Assembly: GCF_014192215.1 (NCBI RefSeq)
Contig: NZ_JACHXP010000003.1
Span: 213,744 to 277,743 of the forward strand
Direction of reading: 5' to 3'
From: Halomonas cerina
Lineage (GTDB): Bacteria > Pseudomonadota > Gammaproteobacteria > Pseudomonadales > Halomonadaceae
Length of the DNA: 64,000 bases
The stretch's first letter is position 1; the number at the start of each line of letters is the position of its first letter. Shown in pieces: positions 35,786-44,617 of this stretch. The notes below the pieces were generated by a model, which saw only the letters and a list, made by a program, of their open reading frames with translations, had not been told where the DNA came from and made no database searches. The translations under genes were made by a program, and so were the position numbers.

Positions 35786-37254
35786 GCGCGTCACTGGACG
35801 CTTTGTTGTGTGTCCAGACGACGGTGCTGTGGCTGGCACTGCTGGCCCCATCGCTGCTGGGTCTGTGGGCGTGGCGCTTTCCTCCGCAACGCATGCTGCC
35901 GGTGCTGCTGGCGGGTCTCCCGTTGCCGCTGGCGACCCTCTGGCTGCTGCATCGCGTCTCGGTCGGTGGCGAGTTCGAGGGCGCATGGTCTCCCGGTGGG
36001 TTGCTGCTCCACTGGCGCCTTGACGGCCTGGCGGGCCTGCTGTTGCTGCTCACTCAGCTGCTGCTGCTGGCCAGCGCGACCTATGCCGTCGGCCACCGTC
36101 GAGCCACCACGTTGGCCGAGTGCGCCTTCGCGGGATTCTGGCCGCTGCTGGGGGGCCTGGCTGCGGCGCTCGGCCTGATCTGGGTGGCCGCCGACCTGCT
36201 GATCCTCTATGCGGCGCTGGAGCTGATGGGGCTGTGCGCCGTGGGCATGATGCTGCTGCCCGGCAAGGGGGAGGCGCTGGTGGCGGGTATGCGCTATCTG
36301 CTCTATGCCCTGGTAGGGTCGCTGGCCTGGCTGCTGGGTGTGGCGCTGCTGCTGGGGAGTTCGGGGCGGCTGGACCTGGCGGGTCTGGCGGCCACCACCG
36401 AGCCGGGGCCGGTAACCGGCATCGCCATGGCGCTGTTGGCTACCGGCCTGCTGCTCAAGGCGGCGATCTTCCCGCTGCACGGCTGGCTGGCGCCGGTGCA
36501 TGCCAGCGCCTGGCCCTCGGTGAGTGCCCTCCACGGGGCCCTGGTGGTCAAGGCCTCCTTCTTCATCCTGATGCAGCTGTGGCAGCGGCTGATGCCGGAG
36601 GCGGTGGCTGCGGCCTGGCTGCTCGGGCTCCTCGGCAGCCTGGCGGTGCTGTGGGGCGGGTTGCAGGCCTGGCGGGCCAGCGACCTCAAGCAGATGGTGG
36701 CCTGGTCCACGGTGGGGCAGCTGGGCTATCTGATGCTGGCCTTTCCGCTGCTGGCCGGCACCTCGGTGGCGGTGGCGACCCTGGCCTGGCAGGCCACCTG
36801 GCTGCAGCTGGCCGGGCATGCCCTGGCCAAGGCCGCCATGTTCATGGCGGCCGGCAACCTGGTGCTTTCTGCCGGCGAGAGTCGCCTTACAGGCCTGGCG
36901 GGGGCCAGCCGACGGCTACCGCTCCCGCTGATGACCTTCGGCATCGCCGCCGTGACCCTGATGGGACTGCCGCCCAGCGCCGGTTTTACCGCCAAGTGGC
37001 TGCTGCTGCAGGCGGCCATCCTCGCCGGGCAGTGGCTGTGGGTCGCGGTGCTGATGGCCGGGACCCTGCTTGCCGCCGCCTATGTGTTCCGGGTCTTGCG
37101 CTGCGCCTTCGTCGAGACCGCACCCTGCCATGAGGTCCGGCCGCTACCCGCGGGCATGGACCTGATGGCTCTGCTGCTGGCACTGGGGGCCTTGGGGCTG
37201 GGGCTTGGCGCCGAGTGGCCGCTGGCCCTGCTGCGTGAGGGAGGCAGGCCATGA
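35782..37254 (+). CDS. Antiporter-type proton-conducting membrane subunit 1 (NuoN/MrpD-like)
   Basis: 490 residues, about 14 helices. The ion-channel residues of this superfamily are present: helix 5 glutamate in YAALELMG (Glu147), helix 7 lysine in LLKAAIFPLHGWL, helix 8 lysine in ALVVKASFF and a later lysine in GFTAKWLLL. It should translocate H+ (or Na+/H+) across the inner membrane. ATGA overlap with the preceding gene and with the next. Usually labelled proton-conducting transporter membrane subunit; the exact coupling ion is unknown. Confidence 0.85.
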   Translation: MSASLDALLCVQTTVLWLALLAPSLLGLWAWRFPPQRMLPVLLAGLPLPLATLWLLHRVSVGGEFEGAWSPGGLLLHWRLDGLAGLLLLLTQLLLLASATYAVGHRRATTLAECAFAGFWPLLGGLAAALGLIWVAADLLILYAALELMGLCAVGMMLLPGKGEALVAGMRYLLYALVGSLAWLLGVALLLGSSGRLDLAGLAATTEPGPVTGIAMALLATGLLLKAAIFPLHGWLAPVHASAWPSVSALHGALVVKASFFILMQLWQRLMPEAVAAAWLLGLLGSLAVLWGGLQAWRASDLKQMVAWSTVGQLGYLMLAFPLLAGTSVAVATLAWQATWLQLAGHALAKAAMFMAAGNLVLSAGESRLTGLAGASRRLPLPLMTFGIAAVTLMGLPPSAGFTAKWLLLQAAILAGQWLWVAVLMAGTLLAAAYVFRVLRCAFVETAPCHEVRPLPAGMDLMALLLALGALGLGLGAEWPLALLREGGRP

Positions 37255-38756
37255 GCGGGGCGCTTATTATCCTGGCCACCCTGGGCACGTCGCTGTTTAC
37301 CGCGGTGATGATCTTCTTGCTGCCGGAGCGGGCCTTTCGGGCGCGCACCGGCCTCAACCTGGGAGCGGCCCTGGTCAAGTTGGGCCTGGTGGCCTGGATG
37401 GTCTGGGGACTCAGTCGCGGCCGCGAGTACACCCTCGCGTTCCCGGTCCTGGAGGGACTGGCCTTCGTGCTGCGCACCGACTCGCTGGGGATCATGTTCG
37501 CGGGGCTTTCCTCGCTGCTCTGGCTGTTCACCACCGTCTATGCCATCGGCTACCTGGAGGACTCGCCCAACCGCAAGCGCTTCTTCGGCTTCTTCAGCCT
37601 CTGCGTGGCCAGCACCTTGGGCATCAGCCTGGCCGGCAACCTCTTCACCCTCCTGGTCTTCTACGAGCTGCTGACCCTCTCGACCTACCCCCTAGTGGTG
37701 CATCGGGGAACCGCGAAGGCGTTGGCGGCGGGCAAGGTCTACCTGCGCTTCACCCTGCCCGCCGGGCTAGTGCTGATGATCGGCATGGTGGCCTTGCATG
37801 CTCTGGCCGGGGATATCCGCTTCGGCCAGCAGGAGATTCTCGCCGAACTCGCCCCCGGCCGACGTCCGCTGCTGGTGGGGATCTTCTGGGTGCTGATCGT
37901 CGGCTTCGGCGTCAAGGCGGCCCTGGTACCGCTGCACGGCTGGTTGCCACGGGCCATGGTGGCGCCGGCACCGGTCAGCGCCCTGCTGCATGCGGTGGCG
38001 GTGGTCAAGGCCGGTGCCTTCGGCATCGTGCGGCTGGTCTATGATATCTACGGCGTCGAGCTGAGCGCCGAACTCGGACTGCTGCACGGCCTGGTGGCCG
38101 TGGCCTCGGTGACCATCCTTTACGGCTCGCTGCGCGCCTTGGCCCAGCAGGAACTCAAGCCGCGGCTGGCCTACTCCACGGTGAGCCAGGTCTCCTACAT
38201 CGTGCTCGGCATCGGCCTGTTCGGCCCACTGGGCACTATCGCCGCCCTCTCTCACCTGCTGCACCAGGGCCTGATGAAGAGCACTCTGTTCTTCTGCGCC
38301 GGCAACTACGCCGAGGAGCTCGGCATCCACCGCATCGACGAGCTCGACGGCGCCGGGCGACGCATGCCGCTGACTAGTCTGGCCTTCAGCGTGGGGGCGC
38401 TGGGCATGATCGGCGTGCCACCGGTGGTGGGCTTTCTGAGCAAGTGGTACCTGGGTACCGGGGCGATCCAGGCCGACATGCCCTGGGTGATCGTCGTGCT
38501 GTTGGCCAGCAGTCTGCTCAATGCCGCCTACTTCCTGCCGATCCTCGGCCGGCTGTGGTTTCGCCCCGGCCCCGATCACGGCGTGGGAGAGTGGCCGGCG
38601 GAGCGTCGCCCGGTCCGGCTGGAGACCCTTGCCTGGCTGCTGGTGCCGGCGGTGGCGACGGCGCTGTTCAGCCTGATGGCCGGCGTGCTGGCGGGTATGC
38701 CCTTCAGCCCGCTGGAGTGGACGACCCGAGTGGTCAACACGGAGTATCTGCCATGA
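37251..38756 (+). CDS. Antiporter-type proton-conducting membrane subunit 2 (NuoM/MrpD-like)
   Basis: 501 residues, about 14 helices. Glu139 (VFYELLTLSTYPLV), the helix 7 lysine in GVKAALVPLHGWLP, the helix 8 lysine in AVVKAGAFGI and GFLSKWYLG are the conserved charge series of Mrp/Nuo antiporter subunits. Also the characteristic YAIGYLEDSPNRKRFFGFFSL loop of MrpD-like proteins. ATGA overlaps on both sides. Part of the four-gene module. Confidence 0.87.
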   Translation: MSGALIILATLGTSLFTAVMIFLLPERAFRARTGLNLGAALVKLGLVAWMVWGLSRGREYTLAFPVLEGLAFVLRTDSLGIMFAGLSSLLWLFTTVYAIGYLEDSPNRKRFFGFFSLCVASTLGISLAGNLFTLLVFYELLTLSTYPLVVHRGTAKALAAGKVYLRFTLPAGLVLMIGMVALHALAGDIRFGQQEILAELAPGRRPLLVGIFWVLIVGFGVKAALVPLHGWLPRAMVAPAPVSALLHAVAVVKAGAFGIVRLVYDIYGVELSAELGLLHGLVAVASVTILYGSLRALAQQELKPRLAYSTVSQVSYIVLGIGLFGPLGTIAALSHLLHQGLMKSTLFFCAGNYAEELGIHRIDELDGAGRRMPLTSLAFSVGALGMIGVPPVVGFLSKWYLGTGAIQADMPWVIVVLLASSLLNAAYFLPILGRLWFRPGPDHGVGEWPAERRPVRLETLAWLLVPAVATALFSLMAGVLAGMPFSPLEWTTRVVNTEYLP

Positions 38757-40567
38757 GCGATGCGCTCTTTGCCCTTGCGCTGCCGACCGCGCTGCTCTGG
38801 CCACTGGTGCTGATGCTACGGGTATCGCTGACGGTGGCCCGGACCGAGCGCGGCCAGCCGCGGGCCCTGCTGGATGGGCTCTGGTGTACCGCACCGCTAC
38901 CCGCCCTGGCGCTGGCCCTGGGAAGCGACGAGGGGGCGCTGGCGCTCGACTGGTGGCTGCTCGGCGGGCGCTGGATGCTGGACGGTACCCGGGGTCCGCT
39001 ACTGGCCTTTACGGCGCTGTTGTGGCTGTTGGCGGGGGGGTATGCCCGGGGGTACCTGGCCGGCGAGCAGGCCAGGGCGGTAGCCGGTGACGGGGCGGCC
39101 GAGGTCCGGTTGACGCGCTTCGCGCTGCTCTGGCCGCTGACGCTCTCCGGCAACCTGCTACTGCTCGTCGCCGAGGACATCGCCAGCTTCTACCTGGGCT
39201 TCGCGGTCATGACCTTCGCCGCCTACGGCCTGGTGGTGCACGCAGAGACCCGGGACGCCCGCACCGGCGGCCGGGCCTACCTAGTGATGGCGGTGTTGGG
39301 CGAGGGCCTGATCCTGGCCGGGCTGCTGTGGGGGGCGGGCAGCGCCGGCACCACCATGCTGGATGGACTGCGCGAGGGCATGCTCGAGGCGCCAGGCGGT
39401 GCCTGGATGGGCCTGTTGTTGTGGCTTGGCTTCGGGGTCAAGGCGGGGGTGGTCGGGCTGCACTTCTGGCTGCCGCTGGCCCACCCGGTGGCGCCGACAC
39501 CGGCCAGCGCGGTGCTCAGTGGGGTCATGATCAAGGCGGGCCTGGTCGGCTGGCTCTCCACCCTGCCGCTGGGCGAGCCGACCGCCGGCGAGACCTTCGT
39601 CTGGCTGGGGCGGGCCATGCTGGTGGCCGGCTTGGCGGCCGCCATTGGCGCGGCCCTCTATGGGGTCTGTCAGCGTCACCCCAAGGTAGTGCTAGCCTAC
39701 TCCAGCGTTAGCCAGATGGGCATGGCCACCGCCTTGGTGGCCATGGGGCTCGTCGCGCCGACACTCTGGCCGACGCTGTCGGCGGCGGTGGTGCTGTTCG
39801 CCGCCCACCACGGCCTGACCAAGGGGGCGCTGTTTCTCGGGGTGGGCATCGGCAAGCATCCGCCACGCCTGCCGACCTGGCTGCTCTGGACCCTGCTGGC
39901 GCTGCCGGCGCTGTCGCTCACCGGTGCCCTGGCCTCGGGGCTGGCCGCCAAGTGGGCCGTCAAGGCGGTACTCTACGACGGCGGATATCCGACCATGGTG
40001 ACCGGGTTGAGTCTGGCGGCGGTGGGGACCACGGCGCTGATGGCCCGCACCCTGTGGTGTCAGTGGCAGGGCAAGGGACAGGCGCGCGAGGAGGGTCTCG
40101 AGCCGCTGATGTCGCCCATGCCGCTGGCCTGGCTGGCGACCCTGCTGGCCGCGCTGACTCTGCCCTGGTGGCTGGGCGGTGAGCTCATGGTCCGCGGCTG
40201 GCCACCGCTCGATGAACTCTCCGGGCTGCTGTGGCCGCTGGCCCTGGGCCTGGTGGGGGCGGTTACGGCCTGGTCCGTGGCACGTCGTCGCCCGCTGCGG
40301 CTCACCTGGCGGCTGCCGCCCGGGGACCTCTGGTGGCCGCTGGTCAGGAGCGGGCAGCGGCTCCGGACGCGGGCTCAGGGCAGCCTGGACCGGCTCGGCA
40401 GCGCGCAGGGCGCCTGGGTAGCCTGGTGGGTGGCACGGGAGCGCGACGCCATCCGGGCGCTGGACGGCATGACTCGCGGCGAGGGGTGGCTGCGCCGCCA
40501 TGCGGCGGTGCTAATGATGGGCTTGGCCGTGGGACTGGCCCTGCTGAATGTGTTCGCTCCGGCCTGA
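38753..40567 (+). CDS. Antiporter-type membrane subunit 3 (NuoL/HyfB-like), helix 5 glutamate missing
   Basis: 604 residues with about 15 helices, longer than the other two, with a C-terminal amphipathic/extra helix region (RLRTRAQGSLDRLG to the final helix). Helix 7-8 lysines are kept (GVKAGVVGLHFWLPLAHP; VMIKAGLVG; LAAKWAVKAVLY). At the position of the usual helix 5 glutamate the sequence is FYLGFAVMTFAAYG, with Ala151, so this channel lacks the residue most important for proton coupling in MrpA/NuoL. The ATG at 38753 overlaps the preceding stop. Last gene of the module, 48 bp before the convergent PhoH gene. Confidence 0.83.
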   Translation: MSDALFALALPTALLWPLVLMLRVSLTVARTERGQPRALLDGLWCTAPLPALALALGSDEGALALDWWLLGGRWMLDGTRGPLLAFTALLWLLAGGYARGYLAGEQARAVAGDGAAEVRLTRFALLWPLTLSGNLLLLVAEDIASFYLGFAVMTFAAYGLVVHAETRDARTGGRAYLVMAVLGEGLILAGLLWGAGSAGTTMLDGLREGMLEAPGGAWMGLLLWLGFGVKAGVVGLHFWLPLAHPVAPTPASAVLSGVMIKAGLVGWLSTLPLGEPTAGETFVWLGRAMLVAGLAAAIGAALYGVCQRHPKVVLAYSSVSQMGMATALVAMGLVAPTLWPTLSAAVVLFAAHHGLTKGALFLGVGIGKHPPRLPTWLLWTLLALPALSLTGALASGLAAKWAVKAVLYDGGYPTMVTGLSLAAVGTTALMARTLWCQWQGKGQAREEGLEPLMSPMPLAWLATLLAALTLPWWLGGELMVRGWPPLDELSGLLWPLALGLVGAVTAWSVARRRPLRLTWRLPPGDLWWPLVRSGQRLRTRAQGSLDRLGSAQGAWVAWWVARERDAIRALDGMTRGEGWLRRHAAVLMMGLAVGLALLNVFAPA

Positions 40568-40615
40568 CCCGCCGGCAAGGGCGACGAGGCAGGCCGGGCG
40601 GGGAAGGTCAGCGGG

Positions 40616-42025
40616 TCAGAGCAACTCCTCGCCGGCCAGCGCCAGCCGTGAACGCTCCACGCTCTTGAGGGTGACATGGCCAGCGTGGGGCCAGTCACGA
40701 AAGTGCTGGACCACGGCGGCCATGCCGCAGGTGTTGGCGGTCAGGTAGGGGGTGTCGATCTGGCCGACGTTGCCCAGGCAGACGATCTTGGTGTTGCGCC
40801 CGGCCCGGGTGATCAGTGACTTGAGCTGCTTGGGAGTGAAGTTCTGGGCCTCGTCGATGATCAGGAAAGTATCGTTGAGAGTGCGGCCGCGCATGAAGCC
40901 CGGGGCGCGGATCTGCACCCGTGATCCCAGCAGCTGGCGGGTCGCGCCATGGTCCCAGCTGCTCGCGCCATCCTCATCGCGCAGCAGATTATCCATGTTG
41001 TCGTGGAAGGCGCCCATCCAGGGCGACATCTTCTCCTCCTCGGTGCCGGGCAGAAAGCCGATGTCCTCGCTCATGGAGATCGGCGCCCGGGTGAAGACGA
41101 TGCGCTCGAAGCGCTTGGTGTCCAGGGTCTGCTGGAAGGCGGCGGCCAGGGTCATGAAGGTCTTGCCGGTGCCGGCGCTGCCGGCGATGGTGACCAGGTC
41201 GATATCGTCGTCCATCAGCAGGTTGAGGGTGAAGTTCTGCCGGCTGTCATGGGCGTGCACGCCCCACACACTGGTGCCGTGACGGTAGTTGGTCAGAAGC
41301 TCCAGATAGGCATGCTTGGGCCCCACCTCGCGTACGATGGCCTCGAAACTGGCCCCGTTGTCGCTGTCGGAGACCAGCATGCCCAGGTGCCACTCGCGGG
41401 GGATGTCGCCGGCCAGCCGGTAGATCACCTTGTCGTGCTCGCGCTCGACGCGGACGTCTACCGCCAGGCTGTCCCAGAGCCCGCTGCCGTCGTGGCCGGC
41501 GTCCGGATAGACCCGCGCGCCGTTGATCATGGCGTCGCTGTCATCGAAGGCGCGGTCGGTAAGGTAGTCCTCCACCGGCACGCCCAGGGCCGCCGCCTTG
41601 ACGCGCAGGTTGATGTCCTTGGTGACCAGGATCACCGAGGCGTCGGGGCGCTCGTCGCACAGCCGGCAGGTCTCGGCCAGCAGCCGGTTGTCGGGGCTCT
41701 CCTCGAGCGGGTCCAGTGGCTTGAGGTCGTTGTAGCAGAGGAGCCTCAGATGCCCCTCGGGGCCGGTAAGGCGCGGGATGGGGATGCCGTCGCGGATCTG
41801 ATCGAGGTCGACGTTGGCGGTCAGGTCCGAGAGGGTGCGGCTGACCTGGCGGGCGGAACGGGCGATCTCGCGAATGCCGTTCTTGTGCTTGTCGAGCTCC
41901 TCGAGCACGGTCATGGGGATGACCACTTCATGCTCGTCGAATTGATAGAGGGCGGCGGGGTCGTGGATCAGGACGTTGGTGTCCAGCACGTACAGTCGGG
42001 TGGCCTTCTTGTCGATGCGTACCAT
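40616..42025 (-). CDS. PhoH-family protein with N-terminal PIN domain
   Basis: 469 residues. The N-terminal PIN-like nuclease domain (from RLYVLDTNVLIHDP, about 11-24, with acidic residues in MTVLEELDKH and TKDINLR) is joined to a PhoH ATPase. That has Walker A GSAGTGKT (about 272-279) and Walker B FLIIDEAQNF. Family members are RNA helicase/nucleases (PhoH2/YlaK type) working in the cytoplasm. ATG 42025 has AGGAGAG at the correct distance; an ATG at 42049 is in frame but has none. A 19-bp palindrome lies 30 bp upstream. Confidence 0.9.
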   Translation of the reverse strand: MVRIDKKATRLYVLDTNVLIHDPAALYQFDEHEVVIPMTVLEELDKHKNGIREIARSARQVSRTLSDLTANVDLDQIRDGIPIPRLTGPEGHLRLLCYNDLKPLDPLEESPDNRLLAETCRLCDERPDASVILVTKDINLRVKAAALGVPVEDYLTDRAFDDSDAMINGARVYPDAGHDGSGLWDSLAVDVRVEREHDKVIYRLAGDIPREWHLGMLVSDSDNGASFEAIVREVGPKHAYLELLTNYRHGTSVWGVHAHDSRQNFTLNLLMDDDIDLVTIAGSAGTGKTFMTLAAAFQQTLDTKRFERIVFTRAPISMSEDIGFLPGTEEEKMSPWMGAFHDNMDNLLRDEDGASSWDHGATRQLLGSRVQIRAPGFMRGRTLNDTFLIIDEAQNFTPKQLKSLITRAGRNTKIVCLGNVGQIDTPYLTANTCGMAAVVQHFRDWPHAGHVTLKSVERSRLALAGEELL

Positions 42026-42054
42026 CGGCGCAGCTCTCCTGATGATCACGAGTC

Positions 42055-42073
42055 AGACGTCAACGTGACGTCT
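42055..42073. promoter_or_regulatory. 19-bp palindrome upstream of phoH-like gene
   Basis: AGACGTCA-ACG-TGACGTCT, a perfect 8-bp inverted repeat with a 3-bp spacer, 30-48 nt before the start codon. It may be an operator or a hairpin in the 5' leader. Two GTCAG repeats follow within 40 bp. Confidence 0.45.
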
Positions 42074-42174
42074 CGATGTCGACACTGTCAGCGCGTGATG
42101 TCAGTTCGTTGACAAGGCGACGGTGTCGTCGGGCTCGGTGGGGCGCTCCTCCTCTTGTGTTGTTCTGACATTCG

Positions 42175-42204
42175 ACAGGCGGCGGCTCCTGAGGTGCCGC
42201 CTGT
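42175..42204 (-). terminator. Hairpin downstream of the patatin gene, probable terminator
   Basis: Perfect 9-bp stem ACAGGCGGC (42175-42183) / GCCGCCTGT (42196-42204) with a 12-nt loop, 66 bp after the end of the minus-strand patatin gene. The T-run (TTTT) is on the plus-strand side, so orientation is uncertain and it may be bidirectional. Confidence 0.5.
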
Positions 42205-42269
42205 TTTCGAGCATGAGCGGTGCGCGCCTATGCTGCAATGCATCATGCTGACGAAGCCTCAACGCTGGC

Positions 42270-43304
42270 TCAGCGGATGGTCTCGGTTTCGCGATAGACG
42301 CGCTCCAGGTCCAGGCTGGAGTGTTGACCCAGATCGTCGAAGTGCTCGGCGAGCCAGGCCTCGGTGGTCGTGCGCCCCAGGTCGTGAAGATGACACAAGA
42401 AGGCCCATTCGGCGTTGAGCTTGCTCGATACCGAGAGGTGCGACAGGACCTCGTCACCGCTGAGGTGGTGCAGGCGCGCCTCCTGATAGCAGCCGATATC
42501 GATGTCGTGATCGCCCAGCAGTTTCTGCAGCATCACGATCGTCCGCACTTCCTTGATCAGGGCCGTGTTGAAGGTGATCTCGTTGAGGCGGTTAAGGATC
42601 TCGGCAGCCGTCTGGGGCACCTCGCTGCGGTACATCGGCGTGATCTGCACCAGCAGGATGTCCCCGGCGCTGCAGTCGTAGAGCAGCGGTGTGAGCGTGG
42701 GGTTGCCGGTATAGCCGCCGTCCCAGTAGGCCTCGCCGTCGATCTCCACGGCCTGGAAGACGGTGGGCAGACAGGCCGAGGCCATCACCGCGTCGAGGCT
42801 CATCTCCTCACGACGGAACACCCGTTGCTTGCCGCTGCGCACGTTGGTGGCCGTGACGAAGAGCTCGAGATCCTGGCAGGCCCGGACCCGCGCGAAGTCG
42901 ACGCGGCTGGCGACGATGTCGCGCAGCGGGTTGACGTCGAAGGGGTTGAACTGGTAGGGCGAGACGAGCCGGCTCATCAGGTCCATGGCGAGGTAACCGG
43001 GCGAGTAGTCGAGGCTCCAGTTGCCGGTCAGCATGTCCAGCGGGGTGCGGCGGATGGGGCTGGCCATGCCGGCCCGGCTCACCGCCTGCCAGAAGTCGCG
43101 CAGGGCCTGGCGCGCCGTGTGGCGGTCGCCGCGGGTCAGGGCATCGGCCATCACCACCCCGTTCATGGCCCCGGCACTGGTGCCGCTGATGGCCTCGATC
43201 TCGATGCGCTCGTCTTCCAGCAGCCGATCCAGCACGCCCCAGGTGAAGGCGCCGTGGGCGCCGCCGCCCTGCAGGGCGAGGTCGATACGCTTCTTTTCCG
43301 TCAT
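42270..43304 (-). CDS. Patatin-like phospholipase
   Basis: 344 residues. Oxyanion loop LALQGGGAHGAF (8-20), nucleophile Ser43 in GTSAG and the catalytic aspartate in DGGYTGNP (about 204) form the Ser-Asp dyad of patatin phospholipases. No signal peptide or extra domains; probably an intracellular lipid acyl hydrolase. AAGGGAG precedes the ATG. Similar proteins are often beside PHB metabolism genes, but not here. Upstream of it is a long perfect hairpin. Confidence 0.9.
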   Translation of the reverse strand: MTEKKRIDLALQGGGAHGAFTWGVLDRLLEDERIEIEAISGTSAGAMNGVVMADALTRGDRHTARQALRDFWQAVSRAGMASPIRRTPLDMLTGNWSLDYSPGYLAMDLMSRLVSPYQFNPFDVNPLRDIVASRVDFARVRACQDLELFVTATNVRSGKQRVFRREEMSLDAVMASACLPTVFQAVEIDGEAYWDGGYTGNPTLTPLLYDCSAGDILLVQITPMYRSEVPQTAAEILNRLNEITFNTALIKEVRTIVMLQKLLGDHDIDIGCYQEARLHHLSGDEVLSHLSVSSKLNAEWAFLCHLHDLGRTTTEAWLAEHFDDLGQHSSLDLERVYRETETIR

Positions 43305-43321
43305 GTTCGCTCCCTTGCCAG

Positions 43322-43353
43322 GCTGCCTTGATGCATCGCAGCATCAAGGCAGC
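43322..43353. repeat. 32-bp perfect palindrome upstream of the patatin gene
   Basis: GCTGCCTTGATGC (43322-43334), loop ATCGCA, GCATCAAGGCAGC (43341-43353): 13 base pairs without a mismatch. It begins 18 nt upstream of the patatin ATG, so it would form in that gene's 5' leader or act as a protein-binding site. No T-run follows. Confidence 0.6.
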
Positions 43354-43525
43354 ATAACGCCCGACGCAGGAAGCGACCAGCCGCAGGATGTCTCGGGGTG
43401 GGGCAGCCTGGCCCTGAGCCTATTTGCGTTACCTGCCGCCGCTGATTAGTTTCAAGAGTGGGGCACACTCACGTCATGATCCTTGGAACCTCGCTCTCCT
43501 CCAAGCGAATCAGAGGGTAACGACA

Positions 43526-44533
43526 ATGAACATGCAACTTGGCAAACGCCTGCTGATCGCGACCTGCGGTCTGTTGTTGACGACCACGATGGCCGCGGCC
43601 CAATCCACCACCTTCATCACCATCGGCTCCGGTTCCACGTCCGGCTTATATTATCCGACGGCGGTCGGCATCGCCAAGATACTCGGCGAGGCGGATGTCG
43701 GCCTGCGCGCCAACGCTCGCTCCACCGGTGCCTCGGTATTCAATGCCAATGCCATCGGCGAGGGCTCACTGCAGATGGGCATGATGCAGAACAACATCGC
43801 CCATTACGCCTATCACGGCACCGGTGTAAAAGCCTTCGAGAACAACAGGATCGACAACCTGCGCGGCCTGATCAGCCTGTACCCCGAAGCCATCCATATC
43901 CTGGCGCGGGAGGATGCCGACATCGAGACCGTCGCCGACCTGGCCGGCAAGCGTGTCTATGTCGGTGATGTGGGCTCGGGCACCGAGCAGGATGCCATCA
44001 ACATCATGGAAGTGTTCGGTGTGAGCCTCGATGACTTGCAGGCGACGGTGCGTGGAAGCTCGGGCGATGCCGTCGGCCTGCTACGTGACGACAAGATCGC
44101 CGCGATGTTCTATACGGTGGGGCTGGGCTCGGCCGCGATTGTCGAGGCGGCCCAGACGGCGCCTGTCACGGTCATCTCGATCGCGGAAGATCCCCTCGCC
44201 CAGCTTCAGGACGAGTATGGTTTCTATACCCCCTTCACGATTCCCGGCGGGACCTACCCCGGTGTCGACGAGGACGTGAAGACGGTGACCCTGATGGCCA
44301 TGCTCGGCGCCGACGCGGCATTGCCCGAGGAGGATGTCTACACCTTCATGAACACGGTGTTCAACGAGCACCTGGACGCCTTCTATAATGATGTCCAGAA
44401 CCCCAACCTGGACGAATTCTTTACCGTCGAGAAGGGGATGGAGGGCATGTCCATCCCGCTGCATCCCGGCGCGGTCAAGTTCTTCAAGGAGCAGGGCGTC
44501 GAGATTCCCGATAACCTGATGCCGTCCGCCTGA
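43526..44533 (+). CDS. TAXI-family TRAP transporter periplasmic binding protein
   Basis: 335 residues with a Sec signal peptide (KRLLIATCGLLLTTTMAAA, cleavage before QS at about 24). The mature protein begins TTFITIGSGSTSGLYYPTAVGIA, the diagnostic TAXI start. Captures a small organic anion (glutamate/oxoglutarate-type substrates are known for the family) and delivers it to the membrane subunits. ATG 43526 has GAGGG upstream; the longer frame is rejected because it would precede the signal peptide. A 15-bp hairpin separates it from the permease gene 84 bp downstream. Confidence 0.92.
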   Translation: MNMQLGKRLLIATCGLLLTTTMAAAQSTTFITIGSGSTSGLYYPTAVGIAKILGEADVGLRANARSTGASVFNANAIGEGSLQMGMMQNNIAHYAYHGTGVKAFENNRIDNLRGLISLYPEAIHILAREDADIETVADLAGKRVYVGDVGSGTEQDAINIMEVFGVSLDDLQATVRGSSGDAVGLLRDDKIAAMFYTVGLGSAAIVEAAQTAPVTVISIAEDPLAQLQDEYGFYTPFTIPGGTYPGVDEDVKTVTLMAMLGADAALPEEDVYTFMNTVFNEHLDAFYNDVQNPNLDEFFTVEKGMEGMSIPLHPGAVKFFKEQGVEIPDNLMPSA

Positions 44534-44542
44534 GCCGCGGTC

Positions 44543-44577
44543 ACCGCCATGCCCCACTCGCGGTGGGGCATGGCGGT
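44543..44577 (+). terminator. Intra-operon hairpin between TRAP binding protein and permease
   Basis: Perfect 15-bp stem ACCGCCATGCCCCAC (44543-44557) / GTGGGGCATGGCGGT (44563-44577) with a TCGCG loop, 9 bp after the binding-protein stop. There is no T-run, so it is more likely a partial attenuator or 3' stabiliser that lets the binding protein be made in excess of the permease. Confidence 0.6.
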
Positions 44578-44617
44578 GGCGAAACGGTCCCGGCACGGGT
44601 CAGGGGAGCAGGGAACG

